Source: Crotophaga sulcirostris
Lineage: Eukaryota; Chordata; Aves; Cuculiformes; Crotophagidae
NCBI GenBank assembly: GCA_013397455.1
Contig: VYZB01000295.1
Location: forward strand, 497,930 to 561,929
Direction of reading: 5' to 3'
Length of the DNA: 64,000 nucleotides
In this document: in pieces, positions 14,301 through 29,300 of the stretch
How the letters are laid out: the number at the start of each line of letters is the position of its first letter
Numbering within the stretch: position 1 is the first letter of the stretch
Notes under the pieces: model-generated
Told to the model about the DNA's origin: nothing
Database searches by the model: none
What the model saw: only the letters and a program-made list of their open reading frames with translations
Translations under genes and position numbers: made by a program

Positions 14301-17300
14301 GTGCCCCAAGACCACCCATGGCACAGAAGACGGCTGTTTACCTGGTAAGTGCATTCCACTCAGAATAAGCTGCATTTGTGTTCTCAACCATACCATGCCG
14401 GTCAGTCTTTGAGAGATGTAAACTTGTTTCAACCCATGAAGTCTTAAGGCATTGGGTTTTTGCAACACTGTTCACCTCTCGCACTGAACATTGGTACCAG
14501 ATGATCAGAAAAGTCTCAGACACTGGAAAACAAATTCAGCCTTGGAGGCAACAGGAAAGGTACATCCCTCAGTTTTCTGAAAGGCAGATTCACAGGCCTC
14601 TTCAGTGCACTAATTATAGCCTTAAAGGCAGGATGTATTTTGAGAATTCCTATCCACATGAACACAGAGTACGCTGTGTTAACACTGACTTTGAGAGCTT
14701 GAACCCATCACCTGAACCGGGAGCAATTTCAGGTGCCTTGATAAGGTCTCCAAATCACAGTCAAAGGGAGCCCTGCCCTCAGGAATAGTTCTGACAAGCC
14801 CAAGAATGAAAATCCTCCACTTTACTAAGCACAGTTAATAAAACATCAAATTTCCTTCCAAAGTAGAAACTTTGCTCTCTTTACACAATATGAATCTGAA
14901 ACGGTTTCAAGCATTGCATGCTATGGCCAACACTGGAAGAATACACCATCTGCACCATTACACCACTGCATCAGCCATGATATTCTGTGCAAGATTCTTA
15001 GAAGAATTAAAATTAACTTTGCTTTCACCATGCACAATAGCATGACTTAAAACATTCCTCCTACATGACTTGAATGAGGGAGTTGAGACACTGAGCAACC
15101 GGGCCGAACTGTTACCATTCAGAATGTTTTCTCCCTCTTAAATTTCACTTTTTCCAAGGAAAGAACAGACAGATGATGACAATAGATTCCTTGGAGTCAG
15201 ACTTGGATCCCAAAAGAATCCTGTCTCACTAGGAAACTTCAGCTTCCTGGCTACTAACTGAACACATGCCTTCAACGAACAGAAGGATCTGTATGTTTTT
15301 GGCTGTGATTCCAACCGCCTCGGTAACAGCAAAAGGTAGTTTTATCTTTTAGATTAATTCTGCCAAGTATGGAAAACTTGTCAGGGGAAACAACCTTTGA
15401 TAAATTACAACAGAAAAATACACGGCTTAAAGTCAAAGAATTAACAAAAGCAGATTGACAATGAAGATTCTTGGTTTTGAAAGGGCATACGGACTACAAA
15501 TAGCACTCTCCTAGACAGAGGATCTCAAAGGAGTGTGTTTCCAAACGCCAGCTCTAGTGCAGTGAAGCTAACTCTCCCACCATAACTCTGCAGTGAGCAG
15601 AATGCCATGCAGCCCTTGGCAGGGCAAGTTAGGCTGGTGTTCTGATCACCCCCTGAAGGGCCAAACACTACTGCTTTTCTGTAATTTGAGGCTGGGCACT
15701 CATCATACATCCTGCAGACACACTGAAGATGGAAACAAAAGAGTCCTGGAACTTACTTCAGTCAGAAACATGAAAGCTGTATCTCAAGCAACAGGAAAAT
15801 TCATAGGGAAGGACTCCAGACGCAAGCAGATGGGCAACTACACTAGAAGAATGCTTGAACAAACATCCACTCCTCCCAAGAAGTGACAGAAAAGTGCTGA
15901 TCTGCTGCACGATTTAGAATTTAATCAGTGCAGGGATATAAAGAAGGAATTGCCATAAAGTGAAACTGAACTGGACACTTAAAGGGACATTAAGAATAGC
16001 CACATGGATAACAAGAACAGAAGTAGGGTTCAAATAAAGTTAGGATACAGCAGAGATGAAAACTCATTTAAGCCAAAATGAGTTGACTCCCAAAGCGAAG
16101 TACTTTATTTTAGGTCTTGGTACATAAGATGGCAAAAAAAGAATAGGAACAAAGACATGACAGGCAGCAGGAATGAGTGTGTAAACAGGAAATCACAAAT
16201 TCAGCAAGATGAGTGCCGCCTGGCTGAGGCCTGACTAAGAACATTATACTGGAACTCTTAACAGTAGGAAGTTTAAAGAAAAAGGCAAAAAGATCATTCT
16301 TGTAGCAGAGATTTCTAACATTTCTCAAGAACAAAATGGCAGCACAGGTTTAGAAATTATAAGGTTTAACTTTTTTCTTCTTAGTAGATCCATCTACCAC
16401 AAAATTCCTGAGTTTTAAACTTGCAGGGAAAAAACAGGGAAACAAACAGAAGCGTTAAATGTAACATATTTTCCTACAGATAATTGTGCCGAATGGAAAC
16501 ACACAAGATATGACTATCCGGGCTATTCTAAAGCCTCATCTAAAAGGATGCATGGAAATTATTGAATTAGATAAGCTGAAATGCACACATAGCTTTTTTA
16601 ATTTAAAAAAATGGCTAGAGAGATAGCAGGTTGGAAATAAATGAGTAAGAGTTTTTCAAGGACAATACTCAGGACCAATTTTGTTTAATATGTGTATCAG
16701 TGGCCTTGGCACAGAAAGTCAAACCGTAATGATTAAGTCTGTTGAAGGAGTTAAGAGGCACCATCAAATACAATGGAAAACTGATATAAACAACCTTGGA
16801 GATGAGTTAGCAAAGAAAACCAGATTCAACAAAGTGCTGTTGTTGATCACAGCCAAAACACATCAATGTGGCAGTCATGAAAAAGGTTAGTGCAATCTGA
16901 AGATTGATCAGATAAATATTTCTGTAAGGGCAAGGGCAAATTAATGACACTGGGGAAATGGTTATCCAGAATATTGTGAACAGTTCTGGCGATACACATC
17001 TAAAATATGTAATTATTATCATTGCTGTACAGTTCACCGAGCAAGAGGAAAAACATTTTTTTCTTTGTAAGAGAGATGAGTAAAAAGTTTAAAATACCTT
17101 CAAGTTATTCCTATAAAATTGGCTTAATTGTTCCCTTCAAAGGAAGGTCATTCACTCTAGGTAACCAGGACCAATGGCCACATTCTGGAAAGTATTTATG
17201 CTCTGAATTGATTGAATGACATCTAGTCCATGAAAGTTAAACTCTGTATTTAAATCTTTTCAAATTTGGCCAAAGATTTAACACTGTCACCTTATTTGCT

Positions 17301-20300
17301 GAAATTTCAAACAAAAATAGTGATCGAGAGGTCAACACACAGTATTGTGCAAGTAAAAGAAAATTTACTTCAATTTTTGCAAAGCAGTGACACATGATAC
17401 CCATTTCCTACTCCTGTACCTAAAATAATAGCAAAGAAACACTATCCGAGTACTTGCATTTCCTGTGTTAGGTATCAGTAAAAAGAGGAGGGAACTTAAG
17501 TGGAAAGCAATTAACAAAAAACTTTGCCTACAAATGAGCACCAACTTTGACACCAGAAGGCAACTGCTGATGGCTGGAACTATTAGCTTAAAAAAAAATA
17601 AAAAAACCTCCTGTCAACTCTTGCAAAATGTCCTCTGTTCCTCCTAGTGCTACTGAACTCCAGATTAGCTTAGAAAAAAAGAAATTCTCTTAAAGCCCTG
17701 CAGTCAGCCACATAGCTTTCTTTAAAGTTCTCACTAGAATCAGCAGACATTTACTTCATTAGACAGGTTCAGCAAGAAAAGGTCAACAAGGTGTTTCTCC
17801 CCCTTTCAGTATGCAGAACTGCTATTAATAAACAGCACCAAGAAATACCATGTAACAAGCAAGCAGGACTACAGCTCACCAAATCAGAACCATGATTAAG
17901 TGCAAGTTACTAATTACGTTGCAATGGCATGAAGAAACCAGTTATGGACCCGAGTTAGACACTATGAAGACATATCAAGAGAAAGATTGTCTACACCAGA
18001 CAACACTGAGAAACAGACACATAAAGTGGCTCTGAAAAAAATGGAATGTCTTCCCAAGGCTGCCCAGCGCTGCAGACACTAGCAGAACTCTTGGGAGATA
18101 CAGTGCTTTGCCAAGAAAATACTGTGTTTGCACTGCTCAGAACATAATCGAGATGACATATTAGTCCTGATTCCTGACTTCACCTCCAATATAGCCCTGC
18201 ACTGTGCGGCAGAGAGACACCAAAAGGCAGCATTTCCAGCAAGCTTATTTAATTGCTGTATATTGAGCCTGGTACTGGGAATAGAAGTTTTAGCAGAGAA
18301 TTCTAGCTGCAAACTTAAGCACAATTCAGCTGGATGGGGGCATATTAAAAAATTTAAGAAACCATTTTCAAGAGGAATTGTTTTGTAATCATTACCGAAA
18401 AAATACAGTCTTCCATTTCTAATTTTTTTTCAACATCAGCAGCAATAGCTCTAGTAAAATGTGCTAAATGTTCACAGACTTACACGATGCTATTCTAAGA
18501 CAGCCTTCACACCTAGTGCAATTCACAACTGTTTACACCCATACCACTTTACCTCTCTGCCAGTTAGGATGTGCCTTGCCAGTTTCACTTTTGCAAAATT
18601 CCCCTTTCCAATCGTTTTAAGGAGTCTGTAATTTCCAATATGTGGCTGCTCATCAGCGCAGGAAGCTACAGAGTTCCTGCAGCGAGCTCCAGAGCGCCCA
18701 GTTCGAGAGGAAACTTCCTGTCGTCCTTCTCCATGGGACGTGTGCTGTAATAAAAACATACACAGATAAGGTTGAGAAATAAAGACAAAACACATCAGTG
18801 ATGAGAAGCATGCAACATTCAAAAACATTAGCAACTCCTTGAAGAAATCTTCAAAGGACTCAACTTGAACTTCCGATTCACGCTGAACTTTGCTCTGATG
18901 GGGTCAATAAACAGGTTCCCAGGTCATAACACAACATCCATTTTATTTACCTGGTAAAGACCAAGTAGAACATCACCTGAACCGCAGCAACAGTCTTGGG
19001 CTGTTTTTAAGGAACTTATGTGGACTGCCAAATCAGTTATGGGACACGGAGGTGTTTGATGTTATTTCCCATTCGCATTACTGTGCCTAAATAGAGCACG
19101 AAAGCCTTGCAAACGAAGACATCAACAATGCTTATCCAAAAGTACACAGTAAAATGTTGACCCTTATTGGACAGTTTAATGACAAAATAAGGGCTCATTT
19201 TTGTAGTGCTGGACTCCTGTTTCTACAAAACCTCATGACTGAAAATACCCAGGATGGTCTGGAGAACAAGAGAAGAAATCTTACTTATATGTATAAAAAC
19301 CTTGGATATTAATAGGTTGAGTACCAGCTACACAGATTTGAAATACTGTCTGCAGTTTGTTGAGATCCTTTCACTCAGTACCTCTGAACAGCTATCAATT
19401 GTAAAAATGAATGGGTATAACTCATACCTGTAATAATCTTTATTCATTAGATCATAAGGTTAAGCTAACAGTATTTTTTCATTTCCTGATAGAGAGCCTG
19501 TTTATGAAAGAGCAGGTCTCCTCACGTCCCTTTGTTTTCAACTCCTGGTTGAGGTCCATACACCAATTTCACAAATTCAATATTAGTTAGAAATGCTCAG
19601 TAGTCTACAAATGTGGAACAAATGTTCAGCTATGCAGAATATGACAGGCTAAGTTTATAGCCATCCCAGAAATGCCACATCTTGCTCTTCCACTACTACT
19701 CTTGCTGAAACTCAGCAGGGACAATGAAAAATCTGGCATACAGCAACACTTGGTCTGAAGATCACTGTAGCATAAAGATGTGAGGTCATAACTCAAGAGC
19801 AAACAATCAGGATACAAGCACAAATGAACAAATCCATGCTTGCTCGACACTTGGCAAGTTTCACACTCTGTTTAATAACCTGATGTAACCTTGTTACCAT
19901 ATACGCTGGCATCTTAAGTTTCTTAATTTGAGTGCAACAGCTGTGATCAAATTATTTTTAAAAAGACATTCATTTCATTTAACAAATACTACTGAGAGAA
20001 GTCTATGGTGACTCTTGGAAAATTATTTCAATAGTTACTATTTAACACACTCCTCCCCATCCCCTCCATGATGCACATGTTTTGGTATCGACCTGGCTTT
20101 AGCTTCTCCTTACTGCCAGGTTACTGCATTGATACCAGATCTGTACTTCCCATATAGGTTCTTAATTACTATGATCACATTTCCTCTTCACTTTAGTAAG
20201 TTATATACATATTGAGCTCCCTGAACAGGCTGCTGTAAGAATAATTAAAGACAAGAAAACATATCTTTTAGGTGTTTTCAAAGCTCTCTCCGATTTTTCC

Positions 20301-23300
20301 AACATAATTTTCTGGGCCTCATGCTAGAACTGGACACGTTGCACCACCAGCAAGCACAGCAGAACTAAACACAGATACTGCATCTTATATTCAACACTGG
20401 TTTTACATGGACAGAACTAGCTCTTCTTGGCAGAAGACTGCATGTACCCAACTATCCAACACTGACCCAAACTCTTTTTAAGGAGGATTTCTTGCCACTC
20501 CCTTACCACATATAATGACTTTCATTCCTGTTTCCTTACATGCATGATCTCACATCTGGCTGAAGTGAAATGCAGAATTTCCTTACATGCAGGTTATTAC
20601 ATGTTCCCGATGACTGGCCCATCCTGCTCTATTTAATATTCTAGCAATCTTTATCCTAATTTCAAGAGCAGTAGTATAAATTCCTTTCAGTGCACTAATA
20701 AATGGCACAGGAACAAGCAGCACACTCCTAACAAGACCCAATAAAAATTCACTGCTTGATAACAATTCATTGTTATCAATACTATCTTAAGACTCACAAC
20801 TGGATAAGTGATTATCAATCAATAATTCTCAAGGACAGGAAGGACAAGACCAGTCACCCAGCTGGCAAGAACCACTAAAGCCAGTTAAATCCCGTTTCAA
20901 TAATTTCACTATTTTGTATGCCCTTACCGCCAGGCTACTGCTGGTTGTTCAGGCCATCTTACTCACTCCTGTATGTACTGATACAGTAATACCAATCCTG
21001 TATACTTCCCTAAATTTTGACTTCTAACAAACCTTGCAGCACACAATGCAGCGAACTTCTCTGTCAGCTCCTTTGGTACCTTCGAGTGTCAAGTTATTCA
21101 GACCAGCTAGGAAAAAAAGGAGCAACTGCTGATGCAAGATGCTAACATCCTCCTACATTGCTGCCCCCAGCAATCAGGATCCAGGATGTTCTGTACACAA
21201 GGATATTTCTTGGATGTACTGGAGGAAGGCTCACTTTTACTTCAAGTACAGCATCCCAGGAATACAGCTATACTACTTCCACTGCACTACACTGAGCTAG
21301 TAACGTAGCTCAGAAAAAAAAGTATATTGAAACTATTTAGACTATAGCCATTCATAGCTGGGCACATGGCAGAGAGATACAAGTCGGTTTCAGCAAGAGC
21401 CAGCCTGCCTGCAAGCAGGGCTTGTTACCTTATGCTCTCCAGCAGACTGAGTCAACAAGTGGGCTGCTTTTGAACTGTACAGTTGACTCTGAAAACCTGT
21501 ATCTGTGCTGTCTTGTGCTTGAACTAATAAATTGTGCTAGACTTGAGCCAGCTTACGAGGCAGTCGAGACATGGGCATGAGGTCCCATGATTCCCAAACC
21601 AGAGAATCTAGGTGCAGGTTATTCAGAACTGATTTTACTCACATCCTACTTCACATAAATAATATTAGGTAAAAAAAAAAAAGATTCTGTTTTACTATAA
21701 ACTCTATTCCACATAGTAAATCACCCCAGTTCATATATCCTGAGATCCTCTGAGTGCTTCGCTGTCCTCTGTTGAGGAATGACTTTGAGTCTTATTTTTT
21801 CCCATGCTTTCTAGGTTTGCACTTAAAGAGGGGAATTAACAGCTGTGAACTTATTCGGACTAGCGTTCATTAAGTTTAATTCAATTTCCTTTTAGACAGG
21901 TTTGCATCTGCATCCTAACCCAAATTACTTCTTTTTAAGAATATGACTTTTCAGCTGTGGTTTCTGAACATCAGGCTCTGTGTTCCTAAGCAGTTCAGTT
22001 CTTCCCAATTGAGTTACCCATAGCGGTGTTTTACTCTGTAGAAATCCATCCATTTCCAAGAACATCTAATGTGGACTTCATGTCACTTCACATAAGTGTA
22101 TCTATCAGCAAGGCCCTCCTCTGTCAAATACAAGATTATTATATTGAACAGAACACAAGCTTTCTAAAAACTGCAGAAAACAGCTTCCCAGTTTCAACAT
22201 GGATTTTCTTTTGCGTATGGAAATGAAGGAAGAAGAAGGCTTGACAGCATATAGTACTAAAAGACATGAACTTAGAACTGAGTCAAAGTGTTTCTCCCCC
22301 CAAATAATTTTCAAGAAGCCGTGATAGGTGGATGGGAAGCTAAATGGTGTAGGCAAAAGGTAAAAATATAGATGGTCCAGGAAAAGTTCAAGTCAGGCAC
22401 TAGTTTGTACAGCATTTGACTGTATTCAGCTACTTCCCTGGGTAGTTCCCTCAGTAGCTACTTTGATGCAACAAAACCATCACCAGATTAGCAGCTCCAG
22501 TCTCAGCCAGAGAAACAGCAATAGCATCCTCTGCTCTACAATGAGATGTAGGTAATTTGCCTTTTCCCAAACAGAATCTGAACTCTGCAGATTTTGTCTC
22601 CCTCACCCCCTGACCCCTAAAGATTCTGTTCCATTTCAGACTTCTTTCCACATTTATATGGCTTCAATAAGAAAAGCAGTACAAGCATGTGTTTATTTGT
22701 AGTAAGTTTCCATATGCTGTAGGTGAGCTGTATCTCCTGGACATGCGTTGTGTGTAAGGGTAACACTTCTTCATGACACTATCCAAGGCTGACAGATTCC
22801 CAAAACACCTGTCTTCATGCAAAGAAAGACCATTATACTGCAGATGGGGAACCAAAGCAAGGAGACTGGGTACTTTGTGTGGCTTCAGGCTAGCCAGTCA
22901 CCATGTCTTTTAAAGGAAAAGCGTCCTGAAATCCACTCATGACAAGTACTTTCTTCTGTATCCTGTAATGCATCAGGTTCCATTTCAAAATGTTTAAAAT
23001 ACTTTAAAGGGGTGGATTTTTTTGCACATAGTAGGATGGTTGCCTAAAAAACTATCCAGTTTCAAGTCAACAAGACAACTTCTCTGATTAAAAAAAAAAG
23101 AGCATTCTCCTCCTCCTCCTCCCAGCCCCACCCTGGTATTACTCAACCCAGAAGGAAATGAAGTAAAACATCTCCATTTGTGAGACTTTACTGTGAGAGG
23201 GACTGAGCCCAAGACCAGCTATATTTGCAACAAAACGCAAAACCCACCTTTTCGCAAAAGCCTTCCCCCAATGATGAGCCGACATCCTTTCATAGCCAGT

Positions 23301-26300
23301 TAATGATTAGCATGAAGAGAAAGAAAAAGAAAAGAAAAGAAAGTAAAAAGCAGATGAAGTATGAAGGTGCTGATAACTGAAATCTTTTTAGTAGGTGTTA
23401 GCTTTATCCAATATCTGTATGGTTAGAGATATATCAACATTCAGAGCATTAGAAACACACAGGGCAGAGGACAACTAGTATCAAAGTTCTCATACTGCTT
23501 AAGAAGGTGCCAACAGCTGGAAAAAAAAAATGGAAGAGATAGAATCTGATATCCATTAGAAGAGCTGAAAAACATTAAGAAATTATAATGCCCAATACCC
23601 ACAAAAATCCATGTTTATTTAAAGTAGGAAGCTTACTTTCTAAAACAGGGAGGACAAACAGTATCAACATTTTTTAAAGCATTTATTTTATACATTAGTG
23701 AAAGCTACCTTCTCAACAGTGAAATGAACTAATAAAATGTTACCTCCCAGAAGTCTCTAGGAATATTCATTACTTTAGCTGTTACCTCATCTTAGTATGA
23801 AATACTACAAAATTATATTATAGAATTTCTCAGAACACTGTCAGACCAGTAACAAGAGGAACCATGACAGCCTCATTCAATTCAGCACTTTTAATTATAA
23901 TAAGAGAAAACTGTACTCACAATGTCAATAACCTAAACATTCCAGGACGTAATGAACATTTGAGGGTAATGAAGCAATTTAGTGTCTAACTTGAGCACAC
24001 AAAATATAAACACATGGTAATTTCTGGCTGCACACTCCCCATCAGCACTCTTATTTATAGAAAAACTTATCAGGAAACGTAGCATAGTTTTTTAAAAACA
24101 CAAAAATATTTTAAATTGAACACGAGAAGGGAAATTTCACTGCAGTCCATACTAACAATGTGTTGTATTTTATTTCCTATTTATTATTAGCATCTTTAAG
24201 AATATACAGACTGCTGAGTACTACGCAGTGCAAGAGAAAAAAAGGCTAGCCCTAAGGATATTCACAGAGGTAGCATCTTATTGCGCAGATATACCCGTGA
24301 AACAGCACAGCAGGGCACCCTGAGACTGCTGACAAAGGAATTCTACTGGAAAGTCAAAACACAGACTTACATTTTTGGCAACCACCAAGAGGTGTCACAG
24401 CAAACACTCAACCACAATTGTCTATGTACCAGTTACTGCTCTGGGAATCCCTAAGTCATCACGTATTATAAAATATTACATTATTTTCCTATACTACAAC
24501 ACTGGAAGGCACCAGTTAACGATGTCCTGTACTTGTCCCGATTTTATTTCCCTCCTACTATTGACCTGGGCACAAACCTGGATATAGAGCAAGGTAGATT
24601 TTGTCAGACCCAGTATGCCTGTGTAGATGTTTGCATAACCAATTCCTTGGTTCCAGGTCATATAATTAAAAGGCAGTTATTAAGACTAGCTTGGTAAATA
24701 ATCAATCTTAAGGGTGAACAGTCATGGCTTCCATCTCATGAAATTTTAAACCCTGTCCTACAAAGGAAAAACGCTACCCAACATGGCACTACAGTTATCA
24801 GTCCATGAAGGCAGATTTATGCAGTGAAGTGTGCTACAGCCCTGCCATTACGGATGCTTTGATGGAGTGGAACAACTGAGACAGTCAGAACTCCGCAAGG
24901 GAGACAAACAGACCTTCTATAATCATGTTGTAGCCAGTAAAAGAGAGAAAACAGTAATTTGGATGCTTCCATCCTCCAAAGGTGAAGAATTCACTGCACA
25001 ATTCTCACTCTACCACAGTACTCATTCATTTAACTGGTATGACACCTCATGAAAATGAGTGGCTAGTTTAATTAGGTCATATTTGTCAAACTACCAGTTT
25101 AATGGCAGGACCTGAAGAGTAAATACAGCCTTTAGCATACACAGGCTATGCCTCTTGACACACATCCCTAATTCTCCCCAACGTCAGCAGGGAGAGGGAA
25201 ATAATGGAAACAACAGGAGTCACAGTCAGGACAAGGCAGCTACAGCTCAAACTGAGGACAGCAATGCAACTCCCAACTCTGCACAGCCTGATGGAGGCAG
25301 ACAGTATGGACTGACATACAGGAGATTCTCACCTTACAGAGGGAGTATGGCTACCCAAAGGCTTGCATTCATTCAGCACCTGCACACCCGTAATTCTGGA
25401 CAAGGATCACCAGTGGGAAGAGTGGCAAAGTTCTGTATTACTGCCCCCAAAATCAGAGTGGAAGCACACCGACAGCAAAGCACTAGCGGCCTTCAGCAAA
25501 TGAAGGATGCTTCCCTTCGTGGGCATACAGGGTCTGGCTCGGGTGCCCTTCCCATGTATAACCCCTATAGCCTCTGCCAATGCATTTGACATCATTTGGT
25601 TCATCTCTATACAGCATATGAAAGAGTGAATCTGTAATTCCATGATTAGCACTGAACAACACAACAGTGAAGAAATCCTGCTTATATAATCAAAAAGATA
25701 AGTCTGGTGCCGGTTAGAAAAGCCTTTTAAAAGCTGTTTTGTTGCTTCACATTATCAAGATCTGACATTCATCATATCTTTCAAGCCAAAGTTTCTTTAC
25801 TGCTGATTAAAATGGATATTTATTGACATCGGCCTGGGGAATAATAGCTGAAGAGCCAACCATATTCTATTCTTCATCAACAATACTGCCAACTAAGTTG
25901 TTTCCAGAATCATCACTATCAGTAATTACATGCTAAACAAAAAAAAGCCCTCACAGATCGTTTTCAAAGACCACATTGAGCTTGCAGATAGAAAACTTTA
26001 TTTAGGTTTTAACCCTGCAGGAACAAATTTTATTTGAAAGGTAATTTTTGTTTATATGTATACAAACACATACACACAGCTCAACAAGTTGCTTTACGGG
26101 CCAAGAATTCTTCTGAACCCGAGGGTTTCATCCAGGAGACTGACTGGCCTGTTACCACATGTGTACTCAGTACCTTCCACATTTATGTTTTAAGAGCAGT
26201 GAGCACCATTCATGATAGGTTCTAAAGATGTTTAGTGGTAGATGATCTCCATACTAAGCAGTGCCAGCCTTGACATGCCACGAGCCTTAAAAAAAAAAAG

Positions 26301-29300
26301 TGACCTCCATTTTTGATCTGGCTGACATTCATGAGGCTGAATTACTTAACCAAGAAGAGGAGGAAGTTGCAGACACATGGTACTTATGTATCATATGAAA
26401 TGGAGATCTGGAGAGACTAAATGCCTCCAACTCTCAGAATTACTTTGAGTTGAGTCACCCAAGACATGTAGTCAACAGGAATTGTTCGCTTACATCAACA
26501 TGAATGTCTTTTGACTAGAATTAAAATGGAGAAGCAAGCAGGTAAGGTTATCGGGTGAGTGGGTGTGAAAGCCGAGGAAGAAGTCTACAAAGTTCAGTGT
26601 ACTAAACCCCATACTTCCTCATTTATTTTTATCAATAATTTCTGTAGTTGTGTTCTGTTTTTCAGACTGCTACCTCTGAGGTCATAATTTAAGTCACATT
26701 CAGTTCATGTATTTTATTAGCATCTCTAAGTCTGACTTGTAAACAACTTGGTTGACCTTGTCAACAACTAAGGTCCTGTAGCTTAGTTTTTCTGGGTTAC
26801 TGAAATAACAGAAAGAGAAAAAAAAGGTTCATTTCCAGGAGCAGAACACCACAATCTGTAAAAGGTGCACCACTGCATTTATATATCTCTGCAGCTGTGG
26901 CAAAACTCATGTTATCCTAGCCCTAGGGTGCTGTGCTAGGACTGCCTTAAATCAAACCAAACCAAAAACAGTACGAAGCATTTCTAGCCTTCCCCACTTG
27001 AACTGCACATTCCCACCCTCTCCCTTGTGTCAGCATTTGCAGCCTCACAGAATGGGGATAACCCCACTCTTCAGGACTGACTTCAACCAGATTAGCGAGC
27101 TGACCAGTCAGGTCACACAGCCCCGCAGCAACGAGCACTGGCACAAACCGCAGGTGGGCAGCGGCAGCCGAGGTGGGCGCCCCCAGCAGCCTCCTGTCCT
27201 TTCACACCGATGCTGAAACCGAGCCATGAAACAACACAGCACAGGCCGCGCAGCAGAGCTGAAGAATGAAACCTCTCACTTCAAAAATGGGAAAATGCTA
27301 ACAGTCGGTGACTCGCAATGCCACCAACCTGATCAGGTATTTTTTTGAGTATAAACACAGTACTGGACCCATCAGGCATCCCAGACAGTAAGAAATGCAC
27401 AAAGAGCATCTTCCTGCTCCGTGAAAATTTGGAATTAAAAAAAAATACATCCCAGATGAATTCTTAAAACATATTTTATTTCTACTTATTTTGCCACCTT
27501 CACCTAATTTAATTCATACCAGAACATTTATGATGACTGGTGAAAAATATGGAAGAATGTAGATGGTCCCTGTACAACAAAATCTACCAGAACTCTTGGC
27601 CACAGGCATGCTTCCCTCCTCACCTCATTCTTTAAAAAAAGCCCAGGATTTCATGCTACGGAAGAAAGCATTACGATTACAGATCTATTTGTAATAGGAG
27701 AAGACTGATAAATAATATATTGAATAATGAAAGCTTGTATATTGTCTGCAAATTCTCTAATGCATTTCATAGCTAATCGGTAATAAATCAAGAGGTACTG
27801 CACTAACCTCCACAGTATCTTAAAAGTAAATTTTTGAACATAACCCTGTCTTGACTAAACCTTTTTAAATTAAAAAAAAAATACTTCTGCTGCACAGAAT
27901 CCTTTTGTATAGGCTTGTACAAGCACAGTTGCCACCACACTGGCATTTTTGAATAGTAAATTTTTCACATTAGGCACAGTCATGGAGATAAGAGTATATT
28001 TTAGTCTCACTTTTCTTCAAATTACTGAATTTTTTAACTCAGATTGCCCTGCAGTACCAACACATTCAAAAGTTTCGCTTCTTCCCCCAGAAACGCAGCT
28101 GTGCAATGGACATGGAGGTCCAAATTAAACTCTTTTGTCTAACATTTTTCTATTTGGTGCTCTTAAAAAAAATAAATCTATTAACCTCCATATCACCTGT
28201 ATTTCCTTGTTTCTATCTACAGTTCTCCATCACCTTGCCACTCTTCAGGATTTTTTTTTAATGACTATCTGTCCTCCTCGTCACAATCTTGTTTCTTCCA
28301 CTCCTATTTCTTTGTCACTGGTCGTCCTCCACCCTGTCATATGCACATTGTGCCTCCTCTTATCTTTTTTTTTTTTTTACATCATCTACCTTCCTTTCCC
28401 ATGGTGTTTCCATACTCCTCCCTCCATCTTCTCTCCCTTCCTCCTCATCACCAGTAAAACGAGTTTAGTCATTCTTCTGTCACCTTCGCCTGTGTCTACC
28501 CTGTCTCCCAGTTTTGGATGAAGGCGATCTCTGCTGCCTCTCTTGCTTTTTCTCCCACATGCAGGATATAATTACGTAGAAGATCAAAAAGATCTGATCC
28601 TCTCACTCACTTCTGTCCCCTGAGCAGTTGGCAGCCATTACTGCACAAGACATGGCTAGGAAGAAGCCGCTCTACCTTCACAGCAAGGAGCCGGCTCATC
28701 ACAGGCCAACAGTCAGCTTCCAACTGTCCAAGTGTGAAGTTCCTATGATCACAGATCATCTGAGATGCCTTTCCTCTCAACACCAGGTGACTCGGAGCCA
28801 AATTCTTTAATCTCAAAGGCACTAAAGGCTTGATAGCTGCAAGTGGCTTTTGGGGACAGTCACACTGACAGTATTTCCACTCCAGCAGTATATGAAGGGT
28901 CTAGATAAAACCTGGTATACACTGCCTTAAAAAAAAAATCAAGTACTGACAGCTAGACCTCATCTATTCAACAGGAGTTGCCAACCACTGAACGTGGTTA
29001 ACTGCAAGAATAGACAATGACAATTTACGCTCACCGTCATTCTGGAGGCTAACTTCATTTTCAAAACTGCAAGTATAGGCATGGATAAGCTATGATCAGC
29101 ATGCTTCAACCAGATTCAACACCGGCCAAGCCTTTGTCAGCAGTGGTAACCTTCCAAGCAGAGAGAAGGCGTTACGGGGGTCCACAGCCACGGCTAAAAG
29201 GTTGTTTGAATACCTTAGCCCTTGTAAGCCTCTTTGCATCTAAGCTTCAAGGAGTCCTATGAATTTCAACTAATTAGACCTCTTATATGAAAGAGAATCA

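Noticed and set aside
25155..25589. 144-codon plus-strand frame in MARK3 intron 1
   Set aside because: Antisense to the gene, low-complexity Gln/Asn/Ser-rich, and no recognised family or splice context.
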